Assembly (NCBI GenBank): GCA_041552775.1
Contig: JBFEKH010000085.1
Span: 1-8,825 of the forward strand
Direction of reading: 5' to 3'
DNA: 8,825 bases
Source: Allopontixanthobacter sp041552775
GTDB lineage: Bacteria; Pseudomonadota; Alphaproteobacteria; Sphingomonadales; Sphingomonadaceae
Shown: piece by piece, positions 1 through 5,033 of the stretch
Numbering within the stretch: the stretch's first letter is position 1
How the letters are laid out: each line of letters opens with the position of its first letter
The notes under the pieces: generated by a model
Database searches by the model: none
What the model saw: the letters and a program-made list of their open reading frames with translations, nothing else
What the model was told of the DNA's origin: nothing
Translations under genes and position numbers: made by a program

Positions 1-17
1 CGACCCAATAGTCGCCA
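1..17 (+). repeat. Possible tail of the dispersed intergenic repeat
   Basis: The first bases (cgacccaatagtcgcca) resemble the end of the repeat copy at 8058-8170, which finishes cgacccaattgctgtcgcca. The rest of the copy would lie to the left of the window. The match is short, so this is only suggestive. Confidence 0.25.
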
Positions 18-98
18 TTAATGCTGGTATTCAGGATCCTCCAAAGCAGGCGTTCGCCTTGAAATCTGAAGTTCAACCGCGAGCGTCATCGGCATGTC

Positions 99-127
99 TT
101 GGAAACACCTTAGGGATGCTCTAATTC
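99..127 (+). promoter_or_regulatory. Possible sigma70-type promoter of the small ORF at 145
   Basis: TTGGAA (99-104) and TAATTC (122-127) are separated by 17 bases. They lie just upstream of an AGGAG ribosome binding site and the ATG at 145. Each box is an imperfect match to consensus, so the call depends mainly on spacing and position. Confidence 0.25.
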
Positions 128-144
128 AATGCAGGAGTGTAAAG

Positions 145-306
145 ATGCGATGGAACTTGGGTAAGCTGCGCTTGCGAAAAGTGACCGCACGGATGAGTGC
201 TCAATCCTTGCACGAGCTCGTTGAATGGCAAGATGTGAGCTTGATAACACTGACAGAAGAACAGCGCATCGACCGGTACCTGCGCGCAAGTCGCTTGATC
301 TGCTAG
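145..306 (+). CDS. Small hypothetical protein, 53 aa
   Basis: I do not recognise this protein. The frame is open further upstream, to an ATG at 94 without a ribosome binding site. I chose the ATG at 145 because AGGAG (133-137) precedes it by an ideal 7 bases. The predicted product starts MRWNLGKLRLRK. It has a basic first third, a more acidic middle (HELVEWQD, LTEEQRID) and a basic end (RYLRASRLIC), with no signal peptide or membrane segment. It lies about 125 bases upstream of the lipoprotein gene on the same strand. A chance ORF is a real alternative, since the opposite strand is also open across this stretch. Confidence 0.33.
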   Translation: MRWNLGKLRLRKVTARMSAQSLHELVEWQDVSLITLTEEQRIDRYLRASRLIC

Positions 307-430
307 GCTAAGTCCGGGGTTGCAGCGTCCTGACAACCTGACGATCAGTTCTCTACCCAGTTGGGTACGTTCGCTAGTGCGACCACAACACAATGAATGG
401 CATATAAAGACATCAGTATTGGAGCACCAG

Positions 431-1072
431 TTGCCAGTTTCATTGATATCGCGCTGGTTGGCGCCTGCGCTTCTCTTGGGAGTGGCCTGCGTGATCACTG
501 GTTGTTCCGCCGAGCCTGATGCGGAGCATTTGTCCGACAGTCAGAAGGCCCTGGAAGAACCTGCTCAGGCGGCGCCTGTTGTCACGGGCCCCTCGCCCGA
601 TGTCGCCGCACCCGGCGCCACAGCCCGCTTGGCGGTCGATGCAGAGGGCCTGCGTTGGTTCCTTCAGCCTAGCGGCAGCGCTCGGCCCATCCCTTTTGGA
701 CGTTCAGAGAGCGAGGTAGTCTCCGCTTTGGAGAGACTAAACGGTTCCGCCGTGAAAGGCACTAATCAGGATTGCGGTGCTGGTCCTGTCCAAGTCGCAA
801 GTTGGGCTGACGGGATGAGCCTTTTGTTCCAGGATGGCCGCTTCGTCGGGTGGGGCTTGGGTCGGCGTGCTGACGGCCAGATTGGGACCGCCGCTGGTAT
901 CGGCCCCGGAAGCACTCGGGCCGAGCTTGACGCAGCTTACAGTACTACTGTCAGCCAAACATCGCTTGGAAGCGAGTTCAGCGCTGGCGGTCTGCATGGC
1001 ATTCTCGACGGCACCTCATCTGGAGCTCGGATTACCGACATGTGGGCAGGGGTGAATTGTGTAGCCCGTTAG
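431..1072 (+). CDS. Putative lipoprotein, sphingomonad-type hypothetical
   Basis: The product is 213 aa. It begins with a lipoprotein signal peptide: Arg8, a hydrophobic run APALLLGVACVI, and the lipobox ITGC with the acceptor Cys at residue 25. Ser at +2 would favour sorting to the outer membrane. A low-complexity Ala/Pro/Glu linker (about residues 28-65) leads to a compact domain with the motifs RPIPFG, DCGAGP, LLFQDGRFVGWGL, AGIGPGSTRAEL and MWAGVNC. I recognise this pattern from small uncharacterised lipoproteins of sphingomonads, with no known function. There is no in-frame ATG near the signal peptide. TTG at 431 was chosen because TGGAG (420-424) stands 6 bases upstream and because it puts the signal peptide at the N terminus; the frame also has TTG codons at 320, 419 and 443. 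The stop codon directly abuts an IS6 remnant, and the family-like ending (NCVAR) suggests the gene is complete. Confidence 0.75.
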   Translation: MPVSLISRWLAPALLLGVACVITGCSAEPDAEHLSDSQKALEEPAQAAPVVTGPSPDVAAPGATARLAVDAEGLRWFLQPSGSARPIPFGRSESEVVSALERLNGSAVKGTNQDCGAGPVQVASWADGMSLLFQDGRFVGWGLGRRADGQIGTAAGIGPGSTRAELDAAYSTTVSQTSLGSEFSAGGLHGILDGTSSGARITDMWAGVNCVAR

Positions 1073-1217
1073 ATGCGGATTTGTTCGACAGCCAAACATT
1101 CGAAGTTCGCCGCTGAGCTGCAATAGCTGAGTGGCAGTCTCTGATCGCCTGACGTAATCCGCGATCTCGCCCTTGGCGCGCCGATCGGAGACAAGTTGCC
1201 ATCCGACTGACAGCACC
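1073..1217 (+). mobile_element. IS6-family remnant 1: transposase tail and right terminal repeat
   Basis: Reading from GAC at 1087 gives DSQTFEVRR, a TGA at 1114, then AAIAEWQSLIA and a TGA at 1150. This parallels the IS6 transposase C terminus seen at 3751-3843 (DRQTY...AALAEWQNLMA). The following bases match the right end of the IS at 3044-3908, finishing in CTGACAGCACC (1207-1217). It is therefore the decayed last 25 or so codons plus the right inverted repeat of a diverged IS6 copy. The internal stop and lower similarity indicate that it is the oldest of the three copies. It begins immediately after the lipoprotein stop codon. Confidence 0.7.
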
Positions 1218-1538
1218 CTGAAGCGCCATGGCCGCACGGAGACGATTGTCACCGATGGCCTGAAGTCCTGTTCGGCAGCTCTGCGCGATTTGGGAAATCT
1301 GGACCGTCGCAAGATGGGGCGCTGGCTGAACAATCGGGTGGAGAACTCGCACCTTCCATTCCGACGACGAGAGCGGGCGATGCTGCGATTTCGGCAGATG
1401 AAATCGCTACAGAAGTTCGCCTCGGTACATGCCAACGTCCACAACCACTTTCACTTGCAGCGCCACTTGGTTGACCGCCAACCTTACAAAAGCCGCCGCT
1501 TGGCCGCCCTGGTCGAGTGGCAGAACCTCATGGCTTGA
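1218..1538 (+). pseudogene. IS6-family transposase, C-terminal fragment
   Basis: The fragment encodes LKRHGRTETIVTDGLKS through NNRVENSHLPFRRRERAM to a normal terminus AALVEWQNLMA. It covers roughly the last 106 residues of a protein of about 238. It keeps the second Asp (VTDG) and the Glu (VENS) of the DDE triad, but the N-terminal DNA-binding domain and the first Asp (WHLDE in the copy at 3100) are gone. The reading frame stays open and shows the wild-type versions of sites mutated in the downstream copy: FRRRER where that copy has a stop, and RQPYKSRRL where that copy has the 9-bp tandem repeat. It is therefore a useful in-window reference sequence. The frame is open upstream to 1173, but those codons come from remnant 1 and are not transposase. 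Confidence 0.85.
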
Positions 1539-1616
1539 GCCTTGCCAGGGAAGGGGAGAAATACGTCGACTGGAGACAAGTCGCGATTAGACCGACAGCA
1601 CTTATTTTACAGCACC
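1218..1616 (+). mobile_element. IS6-family remnant 2: 3' part with duplicated right end
   Basis: The left boundary is the terminal CTGACAGCACC of remnant 1, joined without a gap to the inside of a second transposase gene. The right part (about 1570-1601) matches the right end of the IS at 3044-3908, running from GGAGACAAG to CGACAGCAC. It then departs: a 14-base extra piece makes acagcac-ttatttt-acagcacc instead of a single acagcacc. This copy lacks its left repeat, the transposase N terminus and the first catalytic Asp, so it cannot transpose by itself. Confidence 0.8.
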
Positions 1617-1666
1617 CTCGAGGCCTGTTAGTCTGACGTTAATTTAAAAAATAGGGAGTGAATGCG

Positions 1667-2923
1667 ATGCGAATGGTTAATTACCGCTTCAACGAGGACC
1701 TGGCGATGGAGCTGGTCCAGAAAATAGGACTGGCCGTTCTCATCATCGTCGTCACCTGGCTGCTGGCGCGGGCCGCGAAATGGGCCTTTGCCAAGCTGGT
1801 CGACAACGTCAGCTTCTTCCAGCGGGGCACCGGCAGCGGCAGTTCGCTGGGCGAATCGCTCGGCAAGATCGTCAGCCTGCTGATCTGGCTGCTCGGCCTG
1901 CTCGCCGTGTTGCAAGTGTTCGAACTCGGCGCGGTCGCCGGGCCGATCGGCTCGCTGCTCGAAAACGTCGTGTCGTTCATCCCGAATCTTATCGGGGCGG
2001 GGCTGATCTTCTTCATCGGACTGATGGTCGCGAAAATCGTGCGCGATCTCGTCGTCACCGCGCTCCAGACCGTCGATTTCGACAAATGGGCCAATCGCGG
2101 CGGAGTCGATACCGTCACCGGCAATTCCACCATCAGCAACACCATCGGTACGATCGTCTATGTGCTGATCATCATCCCGGTCGCGATCGCAGCGCTCGAA
2201 GCGCTCAATATCGATACGATTTCGGCGCCGGCCAGCAACATGCTGCAGCTGATTTTCGATGCCATTCCGCGCATCATCGGGGCTGCGATCCTGCTTGGCA
2301 TCGGCTATGTCATCAGCCGGTTTGTGGTGCAGATCCTGAAGGAAATCCTCGGCGGACTGGGCGTCGACCGCTCGCTCGCCGCGGCTGAAATCCTGCCCGA
2401 CGGCACTTCGGCATCGGGCGTGATCGCGCGCATTGCGCAGGTCGCCATCATCCTGTTTTTCGCGATTGCGGCGACCCGCCTGCTCGGTTTCCCCGAGCTG
2501 ACGATGCTGCTCAACGAAGTGCTGGAGCTAGGCGGCAAGGTCGTGTTCGGCGCGGTGGTGATCGGGATCGGTTTCCTGATCGCCAATATGCTGGCACGGA
2601 TCGTTTCCGGGTCGGATGCCGGGTCGACTGCAGGCACGATCGTGAAATGGGCCACCATCGTCCTATTCACCTTCATGGGCCTAAGCTACACTGGCGTGGG
2701 CGACATCATTACCGAGACCGCCTTTACCGCGATCGTCATCGGTATCGCCGTGGCTGGAGCGCTGGCCTTCGGCCTTGGCGGACGCGAATGGGCCGGGCGC
2801 AAGCTCGAGCAGATGGACGATGCGGCGTCGCGGCCGGGCGTTCCGCCGACACCCACCCCGGCTCCGAAGAGTACCACGAAAAGCGCGCGGCAATCGGACG
2901 ATCCGCTGCCCCCGGGCGCGTGA
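1667..2923 (+). CDS. CmpX-like / TM_helix-repeat mechanosensitive channel family protein
   Basis: The 418-residue inner-membrane protein has about nine hydrophobic segments (near residues 17-38, 66-88, 104-128, 160-180, 197-222, 252-270, 288-313, 323-343, 349-370). Three are copies of the conserved TM-helix repeat of this family: IPNLIGAGLIFFIGLMVAKI (105-124), IPRIIGAAILLGIGYVISRF (200-219) and GGKVVFGAVVIGIGFLIANM (289-308). The last segment ends in ALAFGLGGREWAG, resembling the pore-lining TM3 of MscS. No MscS beta domain follows, only a Pro/Thr/Ser-rich tail of about 35 residues. Proteins of this type are linked to membrane tension or osmotic responses; the substrate is unknown. ATG at 1667 was chosen because AGGGAG (1653-1658) precedes it by 8 bases; the in-frame GTG at 1658 overlaps that site. 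Codon use is strongly GC-rich compared with the flanking IS DNA. Directly oriented IS6 sequences lie on both sides. Confidence 0.85.
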   Translation: MRMVNYRFNEDLAMELVQKIGLAVLIIVVTWLLARAAKWAFAKLVDNVSFFQRGTGSGSSLGESLGKIVSLLIWLLGLLAVLQVFELGAVAGPIGSLLENVVSFIPNLIGAGLIFFIGLMVAKIVRDLVVTALQTVDFDKWANRGGVDTVTGNSTISNTIGTIVYVLIIIPVAIAALEALNIDTISAPASNMLQLIFDAIPRIIGAAILLGIGYVISRFVVQILKEILGGLGVDRSLAAAEILPDGTSASGVIARIAQVAIILFFAIAATRLLGFPELTMLLNEVLELGGKVVFGAVVIGIGFLIANMLARIVSGSDAGSTAGTIVKWATIVLFTFMGLSYTGVGDIITETAFTAIVIGIAVAGALAFGLGGREWAGRKLEQMDDAASRPGVPPTPTPAPKSTTKSARQSDDPLPPGA

Positions 2924-2939
2924 TTGAACTTGTACGAAC

Positions 2940-2977
2940 GCAAAGGGGCGCGGAACTTCGGTTCCGCGCCCCTTTGC
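2940..2977 (+). terminator. Strong hairpin with TTCG loop after the channel gene
   Basis: A perfect 17-bp inverted repeat (2940-2956 with 2961-2977) encloses the tetraloop TTCG, 16 bases after the channel stop codon. The right arm ends in CCCCTTTGC followed by TTGCTT, a weak T tract. The stem is symmetric, so it could also block transcription arriving from the IS side. C(UUCG)G loops are unusually stable in RNA. Confidence 0.85.
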
Positions 2978-2983
2978 TTGCTT

Positions 2984-3022
2984 CGGGGCTTGACCCCGGC
3001 AGGCGCGCAGGCTTTGCCTGCG
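2984..3022 (+). other. Two further short hairpins behind the terminator
   Basis: CGGGG-CTTGA-CCCCG (2984-2998) and CGCAGGC-TTT-GCCTGCG (3006-3022) are perfect stems following the main terminator. They lie in the 66 bases between it and the left end of the IS6 element. Their role is unknown; they may be back-up terminators or the residue of an intergenic palindromic repeat. Confidence 0.5.
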
Positions 3023-3099
3023 TAAAGCCGAACCTGCGCCACCGGCACTGTCAGAGCAAATGCACCTACTAGTAAGGGTTGAGCGGGCAGGGCGTTGTG

Positions 3100-3843
3100 A
3101 TGCCGCGCAAGAAGAAACCAGCCAGCCGGTTTCGCTATTTCAACTCGTCGCCGGAGATCATCCGCCTGGTCGTGATGATGTACGTCCGCTTCCCCTTGAG
3201 CCTGCGGAACGTGGAAGACCTGCTGTTCGAACGCGGGATCGACATCTGTCACGAAACCGTGCGGCTGTGGTCGAACAGGTTCGGCCCGTTGATTGCGGCT
3301 GACATTCGGCATCAGCGGGTAAGTCGGATGAAGGGCTTCCGGCAGTGGAAGTGGCACCTCGACGAAGTGTTCGTGAAGATAAAAGGAGAGCGTCATTACC
3401 TATGGCGGGTCGTCGACCACGAAGGCGAGATCCTCGAGAGCTACCTTAACAGGAAACGTGACAAACCAGCGGCCTTGGCGTTCCTGAAGAAGACGCTGAA
3501 ACGGCATGGCAAAGCTGAGACGATAGTCACCGATGGCTTGAAATCCTACCCAGCGGCGATGCGGGAGCTGGGCAATCTGGACCGCCGGGAGATGGGGCGT
3601 TGGTTGAATAATCGAGCCGAGAACAGCCACCTGCCGTTCTGACGACGAGAGCGTGCAATGCTGCGATTTCGGCAGATGAAGTCGTCACAGAAATTCGCCT
3701 CAGTTCACGCTAACGTCCACAACCACTTTAACTTGCAGCGCCATCTCATCGACCGTCAAACCTACTAGACCTACTAGACCTACTAGACCTACTAGACCTG
3801 CTGCTCGGCTGCACTGGCCGAGTGGCAGAACCTCATGGCCTGA
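3100..3843 (+). pseudogene. IS6-family transposase, inactivated by nonsense changes
   Basis: From ATG 3100 the frame encodes MPRKKKPASRF followed by an IS6-type DDE transposase, with Asp88 (WHLDE), Asp145 (VTDG) and Glu174 (AENS). The Asp-Glu spacing is 28 residues, shorter than the 34 of IS6100. Translation stops at TGA 3640-3642 after ENSHLPF. The fragment at 1218-1538 has CGA (Arg) at this position, so a single C-to-T change explains the stop. The same frame continues (RRERAMLRFRQM...NLQRHLIDRQTY), meets four TAG codons inside a 9-bp tandem repeat at 3766-3795, and reaches the natural ending AEWQNLMA with TGA at 3841-3843. Without the 27 extra bases the ancestral protein would be about 238 aa, normal for the family. 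A TTG at 3079 is also in frame; the ATG gives the usual N terminus. Confidence 0.88.
3760..3804 (+). repeat. Tandem repeat of ACCTACTAG inside the transposase pseudogene
   Basis: Four exact copies of the 9-mer ACCTACTAG (3760-3795) are followed by a degenerate fifth, ACCTGCTGC (3796-3804). The unit length preserves the reading frame, and each copy reads Thr-Tyr-stop. Compared with the copy at 1218-1538, exactly three extra units (27 bases) are present. The same 9-mer also occurs once near the left end of the IS, at 3064-3072. Confidence 0.95.
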
Positions 3844-3908
3844 AGCCCGACGCGATCAAGACGCGGCTGCGCCGATCAGAGACGAGTTGCGATTGGACTG
3901 ACAGCACC

Positions 3909-4039
3909 CTGCGGTCTATTTCGGTAATGCCATCGTCGAGCGTGTATCACTGAAGCTCGTGCGCATGATCGCAGCGTTGCTGTTTCTCGCAGTCGGCTTT
4001 TGGGTTATCGCGCAGGCTGTGGGGCTTCACAGGTTATGA
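3909..4039 (+). pseudogene. UPF0016/Gdt1 (TMEM165)-type transporter, C-terminal fragment
   Basis: The frame starting at the IS edge reads AVYFGNAIVERVSLKL, then VRMIAALLFLAVGFWVIAQA, then a short tail and TGA at 4037-4039. This looks like the last helix pair of the UPF0016 family: a Gly-containing turn, a short amphipathic stretch with I/VRxIAA, and a final hydrophobic helix with GFWV. Relatives are multi-helix membrane proteins proposed to move Mn2+ or Ca2+. Only 43 codons remain, and there is no start codon in a usable position. The rest of the gene is not found on the other side of the IS, which points to a deletion extending from the right end of the element. The family call rests on a short segment; another small membrane-protein terminus is possible. 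Confidence 0.6.
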
Positions 4040-4049
4040 CCGCTATCCA

Positions 4050-4160
4050 CCCAGTTTTTGCCGTTCAGCAGCGTTTTGCATTTCACCAAAAGCAGACCGT
4101 CGGCTTATCAAGGGTTCAAGATAAAAGCAGACCGGCAGGAACCGACCCCAAGTGCTGTCA
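4050..4160 (+). repeat. Dispersed intergenic repeat, copy A
   Basis: This stretch starts cccagtttttgccgttc and ends near gaaccgaccccaagtgctgtc. It aligns along its whole length with 8058-8170, at roughly 80% identity by eye with one small gap. It begins about 10 bases after the stop codon of the transporter fragment and has the same orientation as the other copies. No ORF is conserved in it beyond chance reading frames on the reverse strand. Confidence 0.8.
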
Positions 4161-4234
4161 TTCGATAAGGCCGCCCAGCAAGGCAATCGCCACACTAGCG
4201 GGGTTTTGAATTGTTCAATCGCAATGCTTTGGCA

Positions 4235-4271
4235 GTAAAAATACGCCAAATTAGCGCGCTGCTATTTTGGC
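4235..4271 (-). terminator. Rho-independent terminator of the minus-strand module
   Basis: On the minus strand the 11-base arms GCCAAAATAGC and GCTAATTTGGC pair with one mismatch around a 5-base loop (4245-4271). They are followed by GTATTTTTAC with five T's. It lies about 80 bases past the stop codon of the TonB-CTD-like gene. Confidence 0.75.
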
Positions 4272-4290
4272 CAGTGCACAAATATGCCTG

Positions 4291-4337
4291 TGGCACTGCC
4301 ATACGACCGACCGCAGTTCGGCGCGATGACAGTGCCA
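4291..4337. repeat. Inverted repeat TGGCACTG(C/T)CAT
   Basis: TGGCACTGCCAT (4291-4302) and ATGACAGTGCCA (4326-4337) form 12-base arms with one mismatch around a 23-base loop. The pair lies between the TonB-CTD-like stop codon and the terminator and may assist termination. On the minus strand the right arm contains GGCACTGTCA, identical to the first ten bases of the left end of the IS6 element at 3044. An old IS6 end is therefore another explanation. Confidence 0.6.
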
Positions 4338-4352
4338 AGGCTCGCCAGTGCT

Positions 4353-4886
4353 TTAGTCGCGGCGGACAGGTATTGTTTGATTGAATGCGAAGATCTTGTT
4401 GCTGCCTTTAGATGCAGCAATGCGTGACTTTTCAGAACGGTTCAGTTCCTTGGACAAATCCACGTATTCAAGATAATTACTAGCGACGATAATATTCGCC
4501 ATATATTGCTGGTTTTCGGAAACGCCGCGCGGCAGCGGATGCATAGTGCGGATTTTTGAAACTGCGCGCATTCCGAGGCGGTTCACACCACGATTGTCAT
4601 CCTTACGATAATAGGAAATGTTGGTGGGTTTGCCATCAGGCCCGCATTCGAAGAGAACTTGAACTATACCGGTGCCCAAAACGGGCTCCGTCCTTGGGGT
4701 CGACCGGTTGAGTGTTCGATTAAGGTCTTCGTTCACATTGCTGACGAAAGTGTCCAAGGATCGTCCACCGATCACGACATTATCGTAATTGGGATTGACG
4801 ACAATGTTTTGGGCCTGAGCGGGTGAAGAGACAGCCAGCGTGGCAATGAGCGACGTGGCAACGAGAATTTTGAGAGTAACAGACAT
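4353..4886 (-). CDS. Secreted protein with a TonB C-terminal-like domain
   Basis: The product is 177 aa, predicted periplasmic. A Sec signal peptide (Lys6, hydrophobic residues 7-20) ends at AQA, giving cleavage after residue 25. Residues about 71-137 follow the TonB-CTD pattern: GTGIVQVLFECGPDGKP (strand and turn), a basic loop, then LGMRAVSKIRTMHPLPRGV (helix and Pro-rich edge) and a closing strand ANIIVAS. There is no N-terminal anchor helix and no Pro-rich spacer, so this is not a canonical energy transducer. The last 40 residues (SKELNRSEKSRIAASKG...) are basic and unassigned. The ATG at 4886 is preceded by AAGGAG (4894-4899) at 7 bases; the frame is open upstream to 4940, but that start would bury the signal peptide. 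It is 147 bases downstream of the regulator gene on the same strand, with a phased 11-bp repeat between them. Confidence 0.75.
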   Translation of the reverse strand: MSVTLKILVATSLIATLAVSSPAQAQNIVVNPNYDNVVIGGRSLDTFVSNVNEDLNRTLNRSTPRTEPVLGTGIVQVLFECGPDGKPTNISYYRKDDNRGVNRLGMRAVSKIRTMHPLPRGVSENQQYMANIIVASNYLEYVDLSKELNRSEKSRIAASKGSNKIFAFNQTIPVRRD

Positions 4887-4970
4887 CGAGGTTCTCCTTA
4901 GTTTCGGGTGACAGAGCATTCTGCCTGCCCCCTCAATCAAGGAATTGGTCGGTGAAGTCCTGAGCGCCGC

Positions 4971-5003
4971 CTGATGTTGTTCTGATGTTGGACTGATCTT
5001 TTG
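4971..5003 (-). promoter_or_regulatory. Three phased 11-bp direct repeats, predicted OmpR-type operator
   Basis: On the plus strand the units are CTGATGTTGTT (4971), CTGATGTTGGA (4982) and CTGATCTTTTG (4993). CTGAT recurs exactly every 11 bases, one helical turn. Read on the coding strand each unit carries ATCAG, followed in two units by AACA/GGCG-type variation. OmpR/PhoB winged helices bind such head-to-tail repeats with an 11-bp period. The array sits 84 bases upstream of the ATG of the TonB-CTD-like gene and 30 bases past the stop of a gene whose product has that winged helix. Control of the former by the latter is an inference. Confidence 0.6.
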
Positions 5004-5033
5004 GCGATAGCGAATTTGGCCTTGCCGAGTGCT

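Larger units (their letters stand above)
3044..3908 (+). mobile_element. Nearly full-length, inactivated IS6-family insertion sequence
   Basis: The 865-bp element has the left repeat GGCACTGTCAGAGCAAATGC (3044-3063). Its right repeat reads GGTGCTGTCAGTCCAATCGC on the minus strand (3889-3908), giving 14 of 20 matching positions and an unbroken CTGTCAG core. It carries one transposase gene that is broken by stops. No 8-bp target duplication is visible: the flanks are gcgccacc and ctgcggtc. This fits an element whose neighbourhood was reshaped by IS6-type deletions or recombination rather than a fresh insertion. It has the same orientation as the remnants at 1073-1616. Confidence 0.85.

Noticed and set aside
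121..498. 125-codon minus-strand frame at the left end
   Set aside because: No ribosome binding site and no recognisable motif. It overlaps the lipoprotein signal peptide region.
1780..2388. 202-codon plus-strand frame inside the channel gene
   Set aside because: The Arg/His-rich translation is typical of an out-of-frame shadow in GC-rich DNA. The main frame has clear membrane helices and family repeats.
2686..3396. 236-codon minus-strand frame across the channel end, the terminator and the IS
   Set aside because: It runs through the long hairpin and the IS boundary, so it cannot be an inherited gene. It is explained by open shadows of two plus-strand genes.
3760..3804. CRISPR-like or stop-codon-recoding interpretation of the 9-bp tandem array
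   Set aside because: The units are contiguous without spacers and far too short for CRISPR. The frame already carries an upstream TGA, so recoding of TAG is not needed to explain it; decay plus slippage is simpler.
3033..3916. Target-site duplication around the IS (cctgcgcc on the left against cctgcggt on the right)
   Set aside because: The similar bases are not positioned directly at both terminal repeats and differ over the 8 bases expected for IS6. Judged chance resemblance.
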